64,000 nt of DNA, taken from contig PNAJ01000077.1 in assembly GCA_003170295.1 (NCBI GenBank), positions 106,360 to 170,359 on the forward strand. The letters are read 5' to 3'. Shown piece after piece: positions 27,246 through 34,737 of the stretch (position 1 is its first letter; each line of letters starts with the position of its first letter). The notes beneath the pieces are model-generated. The model made no database searches, had not been told where the DNA came from, and saw nothing but the letters and a program-made list of their open reading frames with translations. Source of the DNA: Bryobacterales bacterium (lineage in GTDB: Bacteria > Acidobacteriota > Terriglobia > Bryobacterales > Bryobacteraceae). Position numbers and translations under genes: made by a program.

Positions 27246-27967
27246 TCGCTCTCCTCACCCTCGTCCTAGTGTCTGCGGACATTAATTACATAGTCGTCGA
27301 CGTGCGCACTCGCCAGATTGTGAAGCAAGACTGGCCCGATGCCGATCGACCGATTCCCGCTGGCTCGCTCGTGAAACCCTTCACCGCGCTCGCCTCCAGC
27401 GGACCCTTTCCGGAATTCGTCTGCCACGGCGCCGTCGACCGCTGCTGGCTCGCGAAAGGTCACGGGCCCATGCGATTTCGCGACGCGCTCGCCAACTCCT
27501 GTAACGCATATTTTCTCCAGCTCGCCCGGAATGTCGATGCCAACTCGCTCATGGTAGTCGCGGCAAAATTCGGCATTTCTCCGCCCGATGTCGACACGCC
27601 CGAAGCTAGAATCGGACTTGGCAGGGTTGAATTGGGGAATGTCTGGGAAATCTCGCCGCTCGCTCTGGCGCGCGCCTATTGTGAGCTGACCGCGCGCTCC
27701 GCGGAACCCCGAGTCGCGGAAATTCTCGCAGGATTAAAACAAGCGGCGGAATCCGGCACCGCCAGTGCGATCGGGCGCGGCTCACTCGCCAAAACAGGAA
27801 CCGCTCCTTGCGTAGCAAAACGCAAACACGTTGGCGACGGATTCACCATCGTGCTCGAGCCTGCCGAGGCTCCCCGCATCGCGATTTTAGTCCGTGTACA
27901 CGGAGTGCCCGGCGCGGAAGCCGCCAAATCCGCAGCGCTGATTCTGCGCCAGGAGCGCCATCAATGA
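27242..27967 (+). CDS. Stand-alone penicillin-binding transpeptidase-like protein
   Basis: A 241-residue exported protein (hydrophobic head MIALLTLVLVSA) that keeps all three serine-transpeptidase motifs in order and spacing: SxxK as SLVK (S42-K45), SxN as SCN (S86-N88) and KTG as KTGTA (184-188). It lacks the pedestal and transglycosylase domains of normal PBPs and is much shorter than PBP2/3 (~600 residues). By family it should acylate D-Ala-D-Ala stem peptides or bind beta-lactams, acting in the periplasm. The start is GTG overlapping the upstream TGA. The neighbouring SpoIID gene is another peptidoglycan-active family, which strengthens a cell-wall role. Confidence 0.78.
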   Translation: MIALLTLVLVSADINYIVVDVRTRQIVKQDWPDADRPIPAGSLVKPFTALASSGPFPEFVCHGAVDRCWLAKGHGPMRFRDALANSCNAYFLQLARNVDANSLMVVAAKFGISPPDVDTPEARIGLGRVELGNVWEISPLALARAYCELTARSAEPRVAEILAGLKQAAESGTASAIGRGSLAKTGTAPCVAKRKHVGDGFTIVLEPAEAPRIAILVRVHGVPGAEAAKSAALILRQERHQ

Positions 27968-28110
27968 ACCAGCCGATGTGTCCAGGCGTGCCGCATCGAC
28001 ATTCATGTCGATGTCCCGCGGACCGAGTGCAGCACCTGTCTTCGCCGCAAATCCCCCACCGAACCCTGACCGTCAGGGAGGGGACGCCCTCGGCTGAGGC
28101 GGCCCAATGA
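27964..28110 (+). CDS. Possible 48-residue coupled peptide, or an inserted hairpin element
   Basis: MNQPMCPGVPHRHSCRCPADR... is a 48-residue frame that overlaps the previous stop (ATGA) and the next start (ATGA), exactly filling the space between two operon genes. It contains three cysteines and two histidines near the N-terminus. Against a real protein: the DNA holds two perfect hairpins, CATCGACAT/ATGTCGATG (27994-28013) and CCCTGA/TCAGGG (28064-28078), as in intergenic repeat elements. It may be a repeat that kept the frame open so that translational coupling was preserved. Confidence 0.4.
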   Translation: MNQPMCPGVPHRHSCRCPADRVQHLSSPQIPHRTLTVREGTPSAEAAQ

Positions 28111-28865
28111 TCGTCGCGATTTGCGTGTTCAGCCTTTTTCATCCTATGGAGCTGCAACTCCAACCCGCGCGCGCAAGCGTCGTAATCGTGGAACAAAAAG
28201 GACTCCAGCAGACCCTCGAAGGATCGAGCATCATCAAGCTCCGCTCTCCCGCCCGAGCCGCGGGACGTAACGGAGCGGAGACCGAATTCATCCTGAGCAT
28301 CCCCGGCAAAATTCGCCGCGAATTTCATGGGCGATTAGAAGTGCGCGAGCAGGACGGCCATCTCCTCGCCATCGTAAGGATGGAGCGCGAAAATGCCGTG
28401 GCATCGATTGTCGCCGCCGAAAGCCCGCCCTCAGCGCCGCTAGAAGCGCGAAAAGCGCAGGCAGTCGTGGCCCGTTCATTCCTGATCGCCGCGCGCCATC
28501 GACATGACAGGTTCGATTTTTGCGACACCACGCATTGCCAATTCCTGCGCGAGTCTCCCCCCGCCGGAAGCCCCTCGGCGAAGGCCTCCGAAGAGACGCG
28601 GGATCTGGTGCTCGCCTATCAAGGCCGCCCGATCGCTGCACTCTACTCCGCAAATTGCGGCGGCAAAACACAAACGCTGGAAGACGCCGGTTGGAATGCC
28701 GAAGCCTATCCGTATTTCGCCGTCGAGTGTCCCGTGCGCGGCCCGGTCGCGGGACATCGCATCGGCATGTGCCAGGAAGGCGCGGCGCAAATGGCCCGCA
28801 ACGGAAAAACGTTCCGCGAAATTCTCGCCCTCTATTTCCCAGCTGCCACCATCGACCATATATGA
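28107..28865 (+). CDS. SpoIID/LytB-domain protein
   Basis: 252 residues. In Bacillus, SpoIID is a membrane lytic transglycosylase that cleaves glycan strands lacking stem peptides; relatives occur in many non-sporulating bacteria. Family features: N-terminal hydrophobic segment, KAQAVVARSFLIAAR (~111-125), FCDTTHCQFLRE (~134-145), ALYSANCGGKTQTLEDAGW (~174-192) and the C-terminal GHRIGMCQEGAAQMARNGK with FREILALYFPAA. The key glutamate in ENAVASIVAAESPP is present. Last gene of the operon begun at 14626; together with the preceding transpeptidase it suggests peptidoglycan remodelling. Confidence 0.85.
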   Translation: MIVAICVFSLFHPMELQLQPARASVVIVEQKGLQQTLEGSSIIKLRSPARAAGRNGAETEFILSIPGKIRREFHGRLEVREQDGHLLAIVRMERENAVASIVAAESPPSAPLEARKAQAVVARSFLIAARHRHDRFDFCDTTHCQFLRESPPAGSPSAKASEETRDLVLAYQGRPIAALYSANCGGKTQTLEDAGWNAEAYPYFAVECPVRGPVAGHRIGMCQEGAAQMARNGKTFREILALYFPAATIDHI

Positions 28866-28903
28866 GGTGGCGCAGGCCCTTGGGAGACTGCTGAAAAAAC
28901 CAA

Positions 28904-28960
28904 GTGGGGCGGACCCCCTGGTCCGCGGCCGACCCCCTGGTCGGCCCGTTCGTGTGTTCG
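28904..28960. repeat. GTGGGGCGG palindromic repeat family, copy 2 (partial)
   Basis: Starts GTGGGGCGGACCCCCTGGTC, followed by a second CGACCCCCTGGTCGG, which is itself palindromic. The right arm seen in the other copies is missing. It occupies the convergent gap between the SpoIID and rlmH genes. Confidence 0.75.
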
Positions 28961-28969
28961 CGCACGCCG

Positions 28970-29377
28970 TCACCGCGGATAAGGATGCCCGTGCAGCGTG
29001 GTAAGCGCCCGATAAATCTGCTCCGCCAGCACCACGCGCGCTAACTCATGCGGCATCGTCATCGGCGAAAGCGCCAGCAGCAGATCCGCGCGCATCCGCC
29101 ACTCGGATGGCAGACCATCCGAACCGCCGATGACAAACACCATGTCGTGCAGCTTCTCCACCTGCGCGATAAATCCAGCAGAATCGAGATCGCGCCCCAA
29201 TGGATCGAGCAGAACTTTCTTGGCCGCCGGATGTTTCGTCCAAGGATCGAAACGCGCCGGATGAATCTCCCGCATCTCGCACGTCGCGTATCGGGTGGAT
29301 CGTTTAATAAATTCCTCCGCCATCGCGTTTGCGTGCGCGTCCCGCGCCTTGCCGATGTAGTAGAGAAAAATCTTCAC
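28970..29377 (-). CDS. rlmH: 23S rRNA pseudouridine-1915 N3-methyltransferase
   Basis: SPOUT-class methyltransferase that modifies m3Psi1915 in helix 69 of 23S rRNA. The 135-residue protein is slightly shorter than the ~155-residue E. coli enzyme but keeps KIFLYYIGKARD at the N-terminus, the SAM knot motif FVIGGSDGLP (81-90) and the C-terminal HELARVVLAEQIYRALTTLHGHPY. The start is GTG at 29377, overlapping the aminotransferase stop as GTGA; the longer upstream frame only reads the aminotransferase gene out of frame. Last gene of a four-gene coupled operon. Confidence 0.92.
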   Translation of the reverse strand: MKIFLYYIGKARDAHANAMAEEFIKRSTRYATCEMREIHPARFDPWTKHPAAKKVLLDPLGRDLDSAGFIAQVEKLHDMVFVIGGSDGLPSEWRMRADLLLALSPMTMPHELARVVLAEQIYRALTTLHGHPYPR

Positions 29378-30522
29378 TTCAGAAACGCGCGAATGCGTTC
29401 CACCGCGTCCATCAAATTCTCCAGCGAATTCGCGATGGAGAATCGCAGATAGCCCTCGCCGTATTCGCCGAACGCCGCGCCGTTCAAGCACGCAACCCCA
29501 GCTTCGCTCAGCAACGCGTCGGCCAGCTCCTTCGACGATCTTCCCGTGCCCGTGACTTTGGGGAACGCGTAGAACGCACCCTCCGGAATCGGGCACTGAA
29601 ATCCACGCAGCGAGTTGAGCCCCGCGCAGAACGCGTCGCGACGCCGCTGAAATTCCGCGACCATCCGATCGACATCGTCCTGCGGACCTTCGAGCGCGGC
29701 AACGCCCGCGCGCTGCGTGAACGATGCGGTGCACGAAGTGGAATTGACGATCAACAAATTCACCGGTTCGACCAGCCATTGCGGCAGCACGCCATAGCCC
29801 AGCCGCCAGCCGGTCATCGCGAACGTTTTCGAAAACCCATCGAGGATAATCGTCTTATCGAGCATCCCCGGCAAGCTCGCAATCGATAGCGGTTTTTCGC
29901 CGAAGAAAATGCGCGAATAGATTTCGTCCGAGAGAATCACGATGTCGCGATCGCGCAGCAGCTCCGCAAGCGCGCGAATGTCGCTGGCGGGGATCACGCT
30001 TCCAGTCGGATTTTGTGGCGAATTAAGGACGACTAAGCGTGTTTTCGACGTGATTTTTGCACGAATAAGGTCAATTAAGGACCCGTTAGCAAACACACGA
30101 TACGGAATCGGAGTCGCTCCGCTGACCTTGATCATCGATTCGTAGATGGGAAACCCCGGATTCGGGTAGATCGCCTCGTCGCCCTCTTCGAGGAGCGCCA
30201 GCATCGGAAAGTACATCATCGGCTTGCCGCCGGGCACCACCGTCACCCTCTCCGGGCCGACCTCGATTTCGCGCGTCCGCGAAACGTAGGACGCAATCGC
30301 CCCGCGCAATTCCGGTAGCCCCTGCGTGGGACCGTAATGTGTAAAGCCTTGATCGAGCGCGGCTTTCCCCGCTTCCACAATGTGTTTTGGCGTCGGGAAA
30401 TCCGGCTCGCCGATCTCTAAATGAATGATGTTACGGCCCTGCGCTTCGAGGGCCCGCGCGCGGCGCAGCACTTCGAACGCGGACTCGGTGCCGATGCGGG
30501 ACATCCTGCGCGCGAGCTTCAT
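29374..30522 (-). CDS. Class I/II pyridoxal-phosphate aminotransferase (aspartate-aminotransferase-like)
   Basis: A 382-residue fold-type I transaminase. Motifs: HLEIGEPDFPTP (35-46), HYGPTQGLPELR (62-73), LNSPQNPTGSV with the conserved Asn (~N171), SDEIYSRIFF (198-207) and the PLP lysine in DGFSKTFAMTGWRLGY (K232). The substrate cannot be fixed from sequence alone; the family covers aspartate, alanine and aromatic aminotransferases. Start ATG at 30522. It overlaps the OB-fold gene upstream and rlmH downstream, so it is co-translated with the thiolase system, possibly linking amino-acid and acyl-CoA metabolism. Confidence 0.88.
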   Translation of the reverse strand: MKLARRMSRIGTESAFEVLRRARALEAQGRNIIHLEIGEPDFPTPKHIVEAGKAALDQGFTHYGPTQGLPELRGAIASYVSRTREIEVGPERVTVVPGGKPMMYFPMLALLEEGDEAIYPNPGFPIYESMIKVSGATPIPYRVFANGSLIDLIRAKITSKTRLVVLNSPQNPTGSVIPASDIRALAELLRDRDIVILSDEIYSRIFFGEKPLSIASLPGMLDKTIILDGFSKTFAMTGWRLGYGVLPQWLVEPVNLLIVNSTSCTASFTQRAGVAALEGPQDDVDRMVAEFQRRRDAFCAGLNSLRGFQCPIPEGAFYAFPKVTGTGRSSKELADALLSEAGVACLNGAAFGEYGEGYLRFSIANSLENLMDAVERIRAFLK

Positions 30523-30722
30523 AATTTGTGAAAGAAAGGAATACTGTTGCGAGTCTCGGCCAATTCGACCGCATCGCCGATCGCCACACGGTCCCCTAAA
30601 ATCCGCGCCGTGAGGCGTTTACCATTTTCAAGCGACACGATCGCAAGCTGGTACGGTGCATCGGCGGCGAACTGCTCGGGCGGCGCGAAAACGACAGTTT
30701 CGGTATAAATCACGCCCTTCAT
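30519..30722 (-). CDS. OB-fold (DUF35-type) partner of the thiolase, without zinc ribbon
   Basis: A 67-residue protein, MKGVIYTETVVFAPPEQFAADA...FFHKL. DUF35 proteins carry an N-terminal zinc ribbon and a C-terminal OB-fold and form complexes with thiolases, binding CoA and channelling intermediates. This protein matches the OB-fold part (PYQLAIVSLENGKRLTARI, GDRVAIGDAVELAE) but lacks the cysteines of the zinc ribbon. ATG at 30722 overlaps the thiolase TGA; the longer open frame upstream is only thiolase DNA in another frame. Confidence 0.72.
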   Translation of the reverse strand: MKGVIYTETVVFAPPEQFAADAPYQLAIVSLENGKRLTARILGDRVAIGDAVELAETRNSIPFFHKL

Positions 30723-31879
30723 GCGGCCCCCAAAATCGTCACGACCGCGGTCGCGCCGGAACCGCCCAAATTCTGAGCCAACCCCAGATCGTGACGCGCG
30801 ACTTGCCGCTCTCCGGCATCTCCGCGGATTTGCAAAACCACGTCGCAGATCTGCGCAACTCCCGTCGCTCCCACAGGATGCCCTTTCGACTTGAGCCCAC
30901 CGCTCGAATTGATCGGCCGCGCGCCATGCAGGCAGGTGCGCCCTTCGAGCACATAAGGTCCGCCAGAGCCTTTTTCGACGAATCCCAAATCTTCCGTCGC
31001 GACAATTTCCGCGATCGTGAAACAATCGTGCAATTCCGCGAATTGAACGTCGGCGGCAGTTATTCCGGCCATTTTATAGGCTTTTTGCGCTGCTTCTTTG
31101 ACCGCTCTGAATGTAGTGATGTCGTCTTTTTCGTCGAGCGCGACATGGTCGGATGTTTGCGCGATCCCCTTCACAACAACTGGCTTTGACGTAAATTCAG
31201 AAGCCCTTTCGAGAGGACAGATCAGCACCGCAGCCGCGCCGTCGCTGATCAGCGAGCAATCGTACACCGTAAGAGGCTCAGAAATAGGTTTGCCGTTGAG
31301 AGCCTGCTCCATCGTGATGATTTTTCGCATGTGCGCCTGGGGATTTTTCGCGCCATTCGCGTGATTTTTCACGGCGACCGCGGCCAGTTGCTCGCGCGTG
31401 GTGCCGTATTGATGCATGTGGCGGCGCGCGATCATCGCGAACAGCGCCGGAAACGTCGCACCGGCGCGCCCTTCGCCCATCATATCGCCCGCGCCCGCGA
31501 GAATTTCTGTAACTTTTGGCGTCGTCTGCGAAGTCATTTTTTCGACGCCGCCGACCAGCACTAAATCGTACATCCCGGCGGCAACGCTCGCGACGGCATG
31601 AAAAAAAGCCGACCCAGATGACGCGCACGCGGCCTCAAACCGAGTACATGGGACGTGTTCGACGCCCATCGCACCGGCGATGTACGGAGCCAGATGGTTT
31701 TGGCCCACGAACGACGGTCCGGCGAAGTTGCCCAGATAGAAAGCCTCTACTTTTGAAGGACTTACATTGGCATCGGCGAGGCACGCCAAGCCCGCTTCGA
31801 CGGCGAGCGAACGCAGATCTCGATCCGCGAATGCGCCAAAAGCAGTTTTTCCGATGCCAACCACGGCTACGGCTCTCAT
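30719..31879 (-). CDS. Thiolase-family acyl-CoA acetyltransferase
   Basis: A 386-residue SCP2/archaeal-type thiolase: N-terminal AVAVVGIGKTAFG, nucleophile in FEAACASSGSAF (C85), central DCSLISDGAAAVL, HDCFTIAEI (~291) and the C-terminal GHPVGATGVAQICDVVLQIRG with the catalytic His. Enzymes of this subtype condense or cleave acetoacetyl-CoA-like substrates and work with DUF35 proteins, as encoded immediately downstream with an ATGA overlap. The upstream 91-bp gap to the divergent sigma-factor gene would contain both promoters. Confidence 0.86.
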   Translation of the reverse strand: MRAVAVVGIGKTAFGAFADRDLRSLAVEAGLACLADANVSPSKVEAFYLGNFAGPSFVGQNHLAPYIAGAMGVEHVPCTRFEAACASSGSAFFHAVASVAAGMYDLVLVGGVEKMTSQTTPKVTEILAGAGDMMGEGRAGATFPALFAMIARRHMHQYGTTREQLAAVAVKNHANGAKNPQAHMRKIITMEQALNGKPISEPLTVYDCSLISDGAAAVLICPLERASEFTSKPVVVKGIAQTSDHVALDEKDDITTFRAVKEAAQKAYKMAGITAADVQFAELHDCFTIAEIVATEDLGFVEKGSGGPYVLEGRTCLHGARPINSSGGLKSKGHPVGATGVAQICDVVLQIRGDAGERQVARHDLGLAQNLGGSGATAVVTILGAA

Positions 31880-31970
31880 ATATCATTAGGATAGCAATGC
31901 ACGCTTGGGACTGTGCCGTCGTCAATTCTCGTAGATGGCTACGAGCGTGTTATCGGTTTGGGAAAGAGCA

Positions 31971-32534
31971 ATGAGCGAAGCTCCCGGGTCAACCAGATTC
32001 GACGCCGCACCGCTGTCCGCGGACCACCAGACGCGGTTTGTCGAACAGAACATGCGCCGCGTGTTCCTGCTGATTTACCGCATGGTGGGGAGTGTCGCCG
32101 ACGCGCAGGATTTGACGCAGGAAGCGTTCATCAAGGCGCTGCAACGGCAGGATCAGTTGAAGGACCTGGACAAAGCCGCGCACTGGTTGTCGCGCATCGC
32201 GAGCAACACCGCCATCGATTTTTTGCGGCGCTCCGGCCGCGTCAGCTTTTCCGACATCGATGAAATGTTGGAGCCGGTGACGAGCGCTCCGGAGAATAGT
32301 CCAGAGCAGTTGTTGCTGCGCGGCGAGCATCACGCGTATCTGGAAGCGGGGCTGAATACCTTGACCAGGAGGGAGCGGACCGCGCTGCTGCTGCGGGATG
32401 TGGAAGGTTTGCCGGCCGACGAAGTGGCCGCGCAGTTAAATTGCTCCAAGGCGACGGTGCGATCGCACATCGCGAACGCGCGGGTGAAGCTGCGGAAATA
32501 TCTGGAGCGTCCGCGGCGAAAAGGACAGGCATGA
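31971..32534 (+). CDS. ECF-type RNA polymerase sigma factor
   Basis: A ~187-residue sigma-70 family group 4 factor: region 2 (RVFLLIYRMVGSVADAQDLTQEAFIKAL, with the AHWLSRIASNTAIDFLRR -10-binding helix) and region 4 (LTRRERTALLLRDVEGLPAD then EVAAQLNCSKATVRSHIANARVKL helix-turn-helix), separated by a short linker. ATG at 31971 was preferred because GGGAAAGAG lies just upstream; ATG at 31935 is also in frame. The stop overlaps the start of a zinc-finger anti-sigma gene, the usual ECF arrangement, so activity is probably held at the membrane until a cell-envelope signal arrives. Confidence 0.9.
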   Translation: MSEAPGSTRFDAAPLSADHQTRFVEQNMRRVFLLIYRMVGSVADAQDLTQEAFIKALQRQDQLKDLDKAAHWLSRIASNTAIDFLRRSGRVSFSDIDEMLEPVTSAPENSPEQLLLRGEHHAYLEAGLNTLTRRERTALLLRDVEGLPADEVAAQLNCSKATVRSHIANARVKLRKYLERPRRKGQA

Positions 32535-33169
32535 AGCGGCACATAGTAGAGACCGATCTGGCGTTGTATGCAGCGGGCGATTTGCGCCTGTGGCAACGGG
32601 CGGCGGTTCACTTGCATGTCCGGCAATGCGAGCTGTGCCGCGAGCGCGTGGCGGAATTTCGCGCGGATCGAAAAGCATTGCGCGAGGTGGCGGATGGGCT
32701 TCCCGAAGGATTGGATTGGGCGCGTTTATCGGCGGAAATGACGGGGAATATCCGCGTCGGCCTGGCGGCTGGGGAATGCGTTGCGCCTCGCGGAAGAACT
32801 CGCAAATCGATTCCGTCATTCATTCCGGCGACATGGCGGCCGCTTGCGCTGGCTTCTCTGGTCACGACGATGCTGGCGGTTTTGCTGGTTGGCGGGTGGT
32901 GGCTGAACATGCCTCGCGAGGACACGCAAACGCTGAGCCGGGCGATGCGATCGATCTGGCATGGACGCAGAGCGATGTCCGACGAACGTCCGGTGATTGA
33001 AGTTTCTTCCGACGGAATTGAGCTGCGCAAGGACGGCAGCACGCTGGGCGTAGGGCAGGATTCGGCGCAACTCGTGGGGGTTTCGTTGAGCACGGAAGGA
33101 TCGGCGAGCGCCCATTACGTGAATCAGGATACCGGGCAAGTAACGATCGCGAGTGTCTATGCGCAATAA
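32531..33169 (+). CDS. Zinc-finger anti-sigma factor
   Basis: A 212-residue membrane protein with a zf-HC2 anti-sigma domain: HLHVRQCELC gives the H-x3-C-x2-C zinc motif (H29, C33, C36). One membrane helix follows (LALASLVTTMLAVLLVGGWW, about residues 99-118), then an extracytoplasmic C-terminal domain of ~90 residues that would sense the signal. It overlaps the sigma-factor stop by ATGA and the next gene's start by ~11 bp, so all three are co-translated. It probably binds and inhibits the preceding ECF sigma factor. Confidence 0.85.
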   Translation: MKRHIVETDLALYAAGDLRLWQRAAVHLHVRQCELCRERVAEFRADRKALREVADGLPEGLDWARLSAEMTGNIRVGLAAGECVAPRGRTRKSIPSFIPATWRPLALASLVTTMLAVLLVGGWWLNMPREDTQTLSRAMRSIWHGRRAMSDERPVIEVSSDGIELRKDGSTLGVGQDSAQLVGVSLSTEGSASAHYVNQDTGQVTIASVYAQ

Positions 33170-34247
33170 AATCGTCATCGTCGTGTTGGCGGCCGCGATC
33201 GCGGCGACGGCGCAGACGCCGGGGCGCAAGATCGATTTTCCGGTGGATTCTCCGGTGACGGCGGTCTCCTCCGATTGGAGCGAAACGCGGGCCACGCCAC
33301 GCGGCGGCGCGTTCCTGCTGGACGTTCACGCGGTGCTTTCGCTGCGCAATTCGAGCCAGCGAAGAATCCGCGGCGTGACGCTGGCGGTGCTGGCGCAGGA
33401 AGTGATGCCGGGCGGCAAGGGATCGGTTTCGGTGCCGAGTCTGGACGTGGGACCGGGCGAAGCGTTTCCGCTGCGCATCGATCTGCCGCTGCTGTGCCCT
33501 TTGGGCGCGGGCGGTCCGATGGTGGAGGTGAAGCTCGACGGAGTGCTGTTCGACGATCTGACATTTTACGGGTCCGATAAGCTGCATTCACGCCGCACGA
33601 TGACCGTGTGGGAACTGGAAGCACGCCGCGATCGCAAATATTTCAAGGCGCTGCTGGAGCAGGCGGGCGGCGAAGGCTTGCAAAAAGAAATTCTGAGCAA
33701 CATCGACCGGCAGAGAGACCGGCCGTCGGCGGGCGTGCAGATGGTGCGCGGGCGCTCGACCAATACCGATCCGGAGCGCGAGCTGCAATTCGCGTTCCTG
33801 CATATGCCGGATTCGCCGGTGGACCCCACGACAGGCGCGGCGCGCATCGCGGGCAATGAGGCTCGTGCGCCGCATATTAATGTGCAGAACCGTTCCGATC
33901 GCGCGGTGAAGCATCTGGAGATGGGCTGGATTGTGAAGGATAAGCAAGGGCGCGAATTTCTGGCGGCGTCGATTCCATCGGACGTAAGTCTCGCGCCGGG
34001 GAAATCGGGGCAGGTGTCCGAGGACTCCGCGCTGCGATTCTCCGAGCGGACGCAAATCGACAGCATGACGGGATTTGTTTCGAACGTCGAGTACTCCGAC
34101 GGCTCGTACTGGATTCCCAGCCGCGCGGCGCTCAACGATCCGAAATTGCGCGCCTTGGTCGCACCGTCGCCCGAAGAGCAGCGGCTGTTTCAGATCTATC
34201 GCAAGAAGGGGCTGGGCGGATTGATCGACGAGTTGAAAAAGTTTTAA
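33159..34247 (+). CDS. Secreted hypothetical protein linked to the sigma/anti-sigma pair
   Basis: About 362 residues with a signal peptide (MRNKIVIVVLAAAIAATAQ). The mature protein is beta-rich with strand motifs on 'NSSQRRIRGVTLAVLAQE' and 'NRSDRAVKHLEMGWIVKD', two Ig-like/FixG-like segments that look internally repeated. No enzyme motif. GTG 33153 and ATG 33159 are both in frame; ATG was chosen. Overlap with the anti-sigma gene makes it a likely member of the same envelope-stress regulon. Confidence 0.68.
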   Translation: MRNKIVIVVLAAAIAATAQTPGRKIDFPVDSPVTAVSSDWSETRATPRGGAFLLDVHAVLSLRNSSQRRIRGVTLAVLAQEVMPGGKGSVSVPSLDVGPGEAFPLRIDLPLLCPLGAGGPMVEVKLDGVLFDDLTFYGSDKLHSRRTMTVWELEARRDRKYFKALLEQAGGEGLQKEILSNIDRQRDRPSAGVQMVRGRSTNTDPERELQFAFLHMPDSPVDPTTGAARIAGNEARAPHINVQNRSDRAVKHLEMGWIVKDKQGREFLAASIPSDVSLAPGKSGQVSEDSALRFSERTQIDSMTGFVSNVEYSDGSYWIPSRAALNDPKLRALVAPSPEEQRLFQIYRKKGLGGLIDELKKF

Positions 34248-34257
34248 GTATTTGAAA

Positions 34258-34275
34258 CACAGGCTGAAGCCTGTG
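34258..34275. other. 8-bp hairpin, CACAGGCT/AGCCTGTG
   Basis: Perfect inverted repeat with a 2-nt loop in the 72-bp gap before the rhodanese gene. It resembles the internal hairpins of the 6882-6987 element, so it may be a degenerate intergenic repeat. No T-run follows. Confidence 0.55.
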
Positions 34276-34319
34276 CCTCCTCCTGCAACAATCTGGGACT
34301 CTGCTCTACACTGCTCTTC

Positions 34320-34649
34320 ATGGACTTCGAAATTGCTCCTGCTGACGTGAAACGGCGACTGGATACGGGCGAGAAACTTCATCTGATCGATGTGCGGGAG
34401 CCGAACGAGTTTGCGCTTGCGCGCATCGAAGGCGGTGAGTTGATTCCCATGCGCCAGGTCCCCGGCGAATTGCAGACGCTCGAAGCGCGGGCCGATGAGG
34501 CTCCTCTGATTGTGTTTTGCCACCACGGCGTGCGCAGTCTGAATGTCGTGAATTGGCTGCGGCAGCAAGGGCTCGAGCAATGCCAGAGCATGGCGGGCGG
34601 GATTGACGCGTGGAGTGTCGTGGTCGATCCTGCGGTTCCGAGATATTAG
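34320..34649 (+). CDS. Single-domain rhodanese-like sulfurtransferase
   Basis: A 109-residue rhodanese domain with LHLIDVREPNEFALARIEGG (20-39) and the active-site loop VFCHHGVRS, whose cysteine (C67) would carry a persulfide. Single-domain rhodaneses transfer sulfane sulfur to thiol acceptors in the cytoplasm. No sulfur-metabolism genes adjoin it, so the partner is unknown. It stands alone between two hairpin elements. Confidence 0.9.
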   Translation: MDFEIAPADVKRRLDTGEKLHLIDVREPNEFALARIEGGELIPMRQVPGELQTLEARADEAPLIVFCHHGVRSLNVVNWLRQQGLEQCQSMAGGIDAWSVVVDPAVPRY

Positions 34650-34665
34650 AGGCTGAATTCCGTTC

Positions 34666-34714
34666 GTGGCGCGAACTTTAGTTTGCCGATGCTGCAAGCT
34701 AAAGCTCGCGCCAC
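34666..34714. repeat. Short copy of the GTGGCGCGAGCTTTAG palindrome
   Basis: Left arm GTGGCGCGAACTTTAGTTTG and right arm ending AAGCTCGCGCCAC pair with a few mismatches. It is a shortened relative of the 6882-6987 element and lies 23 bp upstream of the M14 peptidase start. The open frame upstream of that start reads through this repeat and is spurious. Confidence 0.8.
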
Positions 34715-34737
34715 ATCAAGTACTAGAATGGGAAGCT

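Noticed and set aside
30719..31025. Long frame continuing upstream of the OB-fold gene
   Set aside because: Arg-rich out-of-frame translation of the thiolase gene.
31880..31970. ECF-type autoregulatory promoter upstream of the sigma gene
   Set aside because: A GGGAC...TCGTAG pair is visible, but at 17 bp it is too loose a match to call.
34666..34737. N-terminal extension of the M14 peptidase
   Set aside because: It is read through the palindromic repeat and precedes a clean signal peptide.
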